DNA of 64,000 nt from a virus, in IMG/VR virus record IMGVR_UViG_3300047498_000060, positions 119,296 through 183,295 of that record. One strand, given 5' to 3'. Below are positions 61,201 to 64,000 of this stretch, piece after piece. The notes below the pieces were generated by a model. It saw only the letters and a program-made list of their open reading frames with translations. It made no database searches and was not told where the DNA came from. The first letter of the stretch is position 1, and every line of letters begins with the position of its first letter. The position numbers and the translations under genes are program-made.

Positions 61201-62160
61201 CGTAGGCATCGAAAGCGGATACGTGAAGCCGTCCGTCAGCGTGTGGATGTACTGACTGGGCGGCGGAGCATCGATGAGCTCCCAGTAGTAGGTGAGGGTT
61301 GCCCCTTGTGGATCCGTGCTTGCGGTTCCGTCGAGCTGAAGAATCTCGCAAAGCTGGATGGCCTGGTCGGGCCCCGGATCTGCGCTCGGAGGGATAGCAG
61401 GGATGAGCACGCCCGCACCAAGGGCGATGCTCTGGATGGCCACTGTGACCGGGGCCGGGTTGCAGCGCACGGAGACCACCGAAAGACTCAGCGGAGTCTG
61501 AGCTGCACTCGAGGACGGAATGACCGGGAGGATGTACCTGAGCTGATGACCGAGCAACTGGTAGTCCGCCTCCGGAGTGATGTAGAGGTAGACCGTGCCG
61601 GTGGACCAGCTGACCGCCGCAAGAACAACGAAGAGCTCGCTTTCTCCGACCAGCGTTTGGCTGTTCGGCAGCGGCATGACCGGGGTATCGAGGACGATGT
61701 TACCGTCCGTGTCGAAGTGCACCGAGCCGGTGTAGGCGATGCCCTCTTGTGAGAAGAACAGCCCCATGCAGGCAGCCGACGGGCAGAACGACCCGAAGTA
61801 CGAATGCGTGTTGATGATGTCGCTGAAGTCCGCGGGCAGGTCGGGCCACGACACGACGAACTGCATCGTGAAGTCCTGCGGAACATCCACCTCGAGGAGG
61901 AGGGCGGCTGTGCCCGTGTCTGTGCCTCCCGACGTCAGATCCTGAAAGTTGTCGTCATCGATCGGGAACTGGTCGTCGCCGCCGAGTACAACAACCTGGT
62001 CGTATGTCAGAAGAAGCGTGACGTCATTGTAGTCGCCGACGTAATAGACGTTGAACGGGTCAACGAACGGGAGCGGGCCGCTCGAACCCTCGCCCGATCC
62101 TCCCCATGGCGCCGAGCCCCACGGGGATCCACCCCACCCAATCGGCGTGCTTGGCGACAT
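58237..62160 (-). CDS. Large baseplate/tail protein with a PKD-like domain
   Basis: 1307 residues. Residues about 260-430 look like a PKD/Ig-type domain (LDGTASTDPQGATLTYYW, then FFKFQLTVYDGAVF). Residues 440-520 are helical and aromatic-rich (FVWNYLSDFWSLVDGTERITAFW). The long C-terminal part is beta-rich with repeated Val/Pro/Thr segments. The size and mixture fit a baseplate or wedge protein that joins tail and fibres. The N-terminal Gly/Trp-rich 30 residues are short and flexible. No exact family was recognised. Confidence 0.6.
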   Translation of the reverse strand: MSPSTPIGWGGSPWGSAPWGGSGEGSSGPLPFVDPFNVYYVGDYNDVTLLLTYDQVVVLGGDDQFPIDDDNFQDLTSGGTDTGTAALLLEVDVPQDFTMQFVVSWPDLPADFSDIINTHSYFGSFCPSAACMGLFFSQEGIAYTGSVHFDTDGNIVLDTPVMPLPNSQTLVGESELFVVLAAVSWSTGTVYLYITPEADYQLLGHQLRYILPVIPSSSAAQTPLSLSVVSVRCNPAPVTVAIQSIALGAGVLIPAIPPSADPGPDQAIQLCEILQLDGTASTDPQGATLTYYWELIDAPPPSQYIHTLTDGFTYPLSMPTGFTNLLYSASLADVNALSPIQPGGVLVVGGIPYSIVTVGIDMLHGFYAQITEFDLPDSLSSATTFSYLPQNGINTPTSPTPTFYPDVPGFFKFQLTVYDGAVFSVPTTMVVNVVESAIARGCIPDLSFVWNYLSDFWSLVDGTERITAFWQGLAQVAAAELLTLWQVNYGKSLRDIQRTFQRRWLHYDLLMQENPNLIGVTSVSAIFGGLPSIPIPNGGMSGVAGTHLDLQLATRTTPVVIPFVHADPYTPSTVQQVIQNILQQYDSSIVVSAIDNRLGTSTILRIDADYPITVLSSSTSPLYSVGETIAAPSGMAGAALGTNTYYVDSSLQFLSIPAGSFLCVDGVAYRIARIVDVPSDPFYFQRVTLLDPLPLPCGTSWSISGTATSTDLDFWNGMCEAGDIVSFQVVQNSTQVPITITSLVLGSSSQVTGSLPVDATPVGVYLAQPSTYTVSLASVLRRKYIPLDPLIVDIPLLQELIVNTDDSQVLRRNVDFFFTTFRGASAISFVTPVPANAGGPDVWEGAPPPARMWAETSYLDNRPTIEANFGIPAEFTLDDLSQLPSNVDYLSSVQGLWYAYWNGPTVFNLRVGTQILLGLPFADQTGVIVEIRSDFSQTQGRILVEDASTAAIVRSYTYPVSLNLETNPVTGKPYAVGDTVQQFSPLVTGVRVEDYVSDPTWFQGYLEQGAFFEVEKFFKFLVQVDASAFNLQALLFCQTFIRRIKPTYTYPLFVVLETVPSTSVSVSDSVLATGTLYIYDGACTNGYIGVATMFDQPNSAGGGWRNQFDQSPFADATWPNPTLPILWGFDKKYLCPEDAAFVTLTTTIGASKPTFDSIFVFDLPIYNSVVAAFDSGLTDYIPIAAPGKMIGEPIVLLSSGTLTSISIEIRVNALYTQNSFALIIQQNNVTIETIPFTTTAGDFILESAVSVAVTGSDTLACYIHSTAGSPSDVEVLWENVLITMGQSVAWAFDTDLAAGTYVSYRSL

Positions 62161-62204
62161 GTTCCGGCTCGCAGTCTAGGCTACAACGCGGGCGTATCCA
62201 AGGA

Positions 62205-62576
62205 TCATAGATTCGGGGCGATGGTGAGCCTTGCGGTCTCCACTGTCGTGACGGTGCCCGTCAGATCCGTGAGGACCCAGGTGAAGGTCATCGGGATGCG
62301 AACATTAGGGAAGCCGCTGGTCATCCCGGGCTGAATCGGGAAGATGCCGATGCCGGCAGGCCCATTCGTGATGACGACCGAACCATCATCCGTCGTGCCA
62401 TCGAGACTCACAGACGGACTACCGCACACAGCCCTGAAGACAAGCCTGCAGCCCGTGATGTCAGCCGGCTTCCCGTTCAGCAACACCGTGACTTGTAGCG
62501 TTCGCGAGTCTCCTCGGTACATCCAGAGGTCGGCGATCTCTACGGGCTTCTTCGGCCACTGCCTGGTCTTGTTCAC
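62205..62576 (-). CDS. Beta-sandwich baseplate-type protein
   Basis: 123 residues. The pattern MYRGDSRTLQVTVLLNGKPADITGCRLVFRA resembles the N-terminal beta-sandwich of baseplate upper proteins, and the end is one more strand set. Its start overlaps the stop of the repeat protein (ATGA), so it is co-translated. It lies upstream of the large baseplate-type gene, matching a tail role. Confidence 0.55.
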   Translation of the reverse strand: MNKTRQWPKKPVEIADLWMYRGDSRTLQVTVLLNGKPADITGCRLVFRAVCGSPSVSLDGTTDDGSVVITNGPAGIGIFPIQPGMTSGFPNVRIPMTFTWVLTDLTGTVTTVETARLTIAPNL

Positions 62577-64000
62577 AGGATCCTCGTTGTTCCTACTGCC
62601 GACGGGAGCATCGTGGTCATGCTGTAGGGTACCAGAGAGGGCACAGGTGCAGGTACTACGGGGAGAGGCGGGCCTGCGGGAAGCGCCCTGCCGGAGAACG
62701 AGAACTGGGGCGACAAGAAGGTTCCGATCCGCAATGCGCTCTGTCCCTGCGCCACGTCTACCAGCGCCGTTGAGCTGCGAGGAAACGGCAGAGCAACCGT
62801 GTGCGCTCGCGCTTCGCCAAGGTCACGGTGCACCACCACCGTGACCGTGTCGTACGGATCCTGGATGCTCTCGAATAGACCACGCGCTCCGGCAAAGCTC
62901 CGGGCCAAGGCGTCGAGAGGCTCGCTAATGAACTCCGCTACGATCCGTCCCCCTACCGAGATCCGAGTGACCGAATCAGAAGGGACCGGCACGAACTCAC
63001 TCAGAGCCTCATTGAAGGCCACCACACGAGAAACCTGGTCGATAGGGACAGCGATGGCCTCTGCCGTAAAACGATTGCCGCCAGACGTGCGCACGACGGC
63101 ATCGAACGGCAACAGCAGGCTTTCCGTGAATGAACGCGGAGCAACGTAGGTTCTCGCTACCGCATCACTGGGCGCGGAAACGTTCTCAGCGACCACTCGG
63201 TTGCCGACGAACACTCTGGCAATCGACGTGACCGGAGTAGCGACGATCTCCGCGATCCTCTCGGAAACCCCAGTAGCCCTGACGATTGCGTCGGTCGGCG
63301 TAGTGATTGACTCACCGAGCGCTCGATAGGCCCCGTAAGCTCGCGACACCGCGTCATCTGGAGAGCTGATGAGCTCGGTGACAGCTCCCATATAGGCAGC
63401 CGTCTTAGTGGGCGTATCAGTGGGCGTCGCGATCAGCTCGAAGACCGACTGATACGCCCCGTAGATGCGCGCTACTGAATCGAACGGTGTCGCGACGTTC
63501 TCCACAACGGATCGGTAGCCCGTGAACTGCCTAGCCACTGAGTCGGATGGGGTAGAGAGCGTCTCGGGGGTAACCCTTGAGAAGGTACCGACGCGCAGCA
63601 ACGCACCAGTGGGGGGCGTAATAGCCTCCGAAACGGCACGTCGGCCGACGAACCGCCGAACAACGGAACCAACAGGTGCCGCCACAGTCTCTGCAATTCC
63701 TCGGCGGCCCGTGAACTGTCTAGCAGGCGTACCAGTAGGAGTAGATAGAATCTCCGCAACGGCCCTCGAGAGGACGCCACCATGAACCACTGAATCAGTA
63801 GGAGTAGAGAACGTCTCTGGGATAGCCCTCGACAAGACTCCACCATGAACCACTGAATCGATAGGGGTCGTAAGAATCTCTGGAATAGCCCTCGACAAGA
63901 CTCCGTTGCGAGCCACTGAGTCGGATGGGGTAGAGAGCGTCTCGGGGGTAATTCTAAAGAGGACTCCGTTGCGAGTCACAGAATCGGTAGCGGTCGTAAG
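62573..64000 (-). CDS. Repeat protein of 21-residue units, 5' end beyond the window
   Basis: At least 475 codons, open to the window edge (the reading continues LTTATDSVTRNGV through 64000), so the start is outside. Residues are arranged in 18 visible 21-residue repeats with a D/G-x-[VA]-x-R and E-x-[IL]-x-x-P frame. After the repeats come about 90 residues of Pro/Ser-rich end. Such tandem strands suggest an extended fibre or collar-like protein in the tail block. No family recognised. Confidence 0.6.
   Translation of the reverse strand, partial: LTTATDSVTRNGVLFRITPETLSTPSDSVARNGVLSRAIPEILTTPIDSVVHGGVLSRAIPETFSTPTDSVVHGGVLSRAVAEILSTPTGTPARQFTGRRGIAETVAAPVGSVVRRFVGRRAVSEAITPPTGALLRVGTFSRVTPETLSTPSDSVARQFTGYRSVVENVATPFDSVARIYGAYQSVFELIATPTDTPTKTAAYMGAVTELISSPDDAVSRAYGAYRALGESITTPTDAIVRATGVSERIAEIVATPVTSIARVFVGNRVVAENVSAPSDAVARTYVAPRSFTESLLLPFDAVVRTSGGNRFTAEAIAVPIDQVSRVVAFNEALSEFVPVPSDSVTRISVGGRIVAEFISEPLDALARSFAGARGLFESIQDPYDTVTVVVHRDLGEARAHTVALPFPRSSTALVDVAQGQSALRIGTFLSPQFSFSGRALPAGPPLPVVPAPVPSLVPYSMTTMLPSAVGTTRIL
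62852..63985 (-). repeat. 63-bp tandem coding repeats (21-residue units)
   Basis: Eighteen 63-base units, in frame. Units near the window end are nearly identical (for example DSVVHGGVLSRA twice, and ETLSTPSDSVAR shared between distant units), while units toward 62900 have diverged. The array continues past 64000. Confidence 0.85.

Noticed and set aside
62852-64000. CRISPR-like repetition
   Set aside because: Repeats are 63 bases, in frame, contiguous without spacers, and code for protein repeats.

Overview
The window looks like one contiguous part of a large double-stranded DNA tailed phage (Caudoviricetes). It carries a terminase large subunit, a portal, a prohead protease next to a capsid-like gene, tail and baseplate genes, and a complete replication and recombination set. 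No bacterial housekeeping genes or tRNAs were seen. The DNA is GC-rich by eye, and most start codons sit behind AGGAG-type ribosome binding sites or overlap the previous stop (ATGA or GTGA), so a GC-rich bacterial host is likely. The host cannot be named from sequence alone. The window starts inside a capsid-like gene and ends inside a repeat-rich tail gene.

Layout. (A) 1-26417, mostly minus strand: a late block read right to left. It starts with one 2185-codon gene for a fused beta-beta' RNA polymerase, then a baseplate spike-like protein, several unknown virion proteins, the terminase large subunit (with an intein), Gly/Ala-rich virion proteins, a prohead protease (with an intein), a charged scaffold-like protein and the start of a capsid-like gene. 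HNH homing-endonuclease genes are scattered through it, one of them frameshifted. (B) 26450-30352, plus strand: small proteins, a Cys-pair-rich protein, and a MoxR-type AAA+ ATPase translationally coupled to a metallopeptidase-like/VWA protein. (C) 30379-35588, minus strand: the portal and three upstream virion-type proteins. (D) 35695-53846, plus strand: SF2 helicase, family 4-like uracil-DNA glycosylase, a structured leader RNA candidate, DnaB-like helicase, CHC2/TOPRIM primase, a Cys-rich candidate ssDNA-binding protein, family A DNA polymerase, an HU/IHF-like protein, RecA-like recombinase, Hjc-like resolvase, Cas4/RecB-like nuclease, RusA-like resolvase, and a Pro/Gln-rich protein that probably ends by programmed -1 frameshifting. 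(E) 53881-64000, minus strand: a holin-like membrane protein, tail and baseplate proteins, a pyrophosphatase-like domain protein and a protein of 21-residue repeats.

How the parts work together (inference). Block D supplies replication and recombination-dependent DNA processing. Blocks A, C and E build the particle. The fused RNA polymerase lies at the promoter-proximal end of the virion gene block, so it may be packaged for early transcription or made to transcribe late genes; no alpha, omega or sigma subunit was recognised here. The MoxR/VWA pair lies between the polymerase and portal blocks and may be a chaperone-type remodelling machine.

The most unusual points are the single-chain multisubunit-type RNA polymerase, the phage-borne MoxR/VWA pair, a three-way-junction RNA candidate upstream of the helicase gene, a canonical GGGAAAA slippery site just before a stop codon with an open -1 frame after it, and two inteins placed at or beside active-site motifs.
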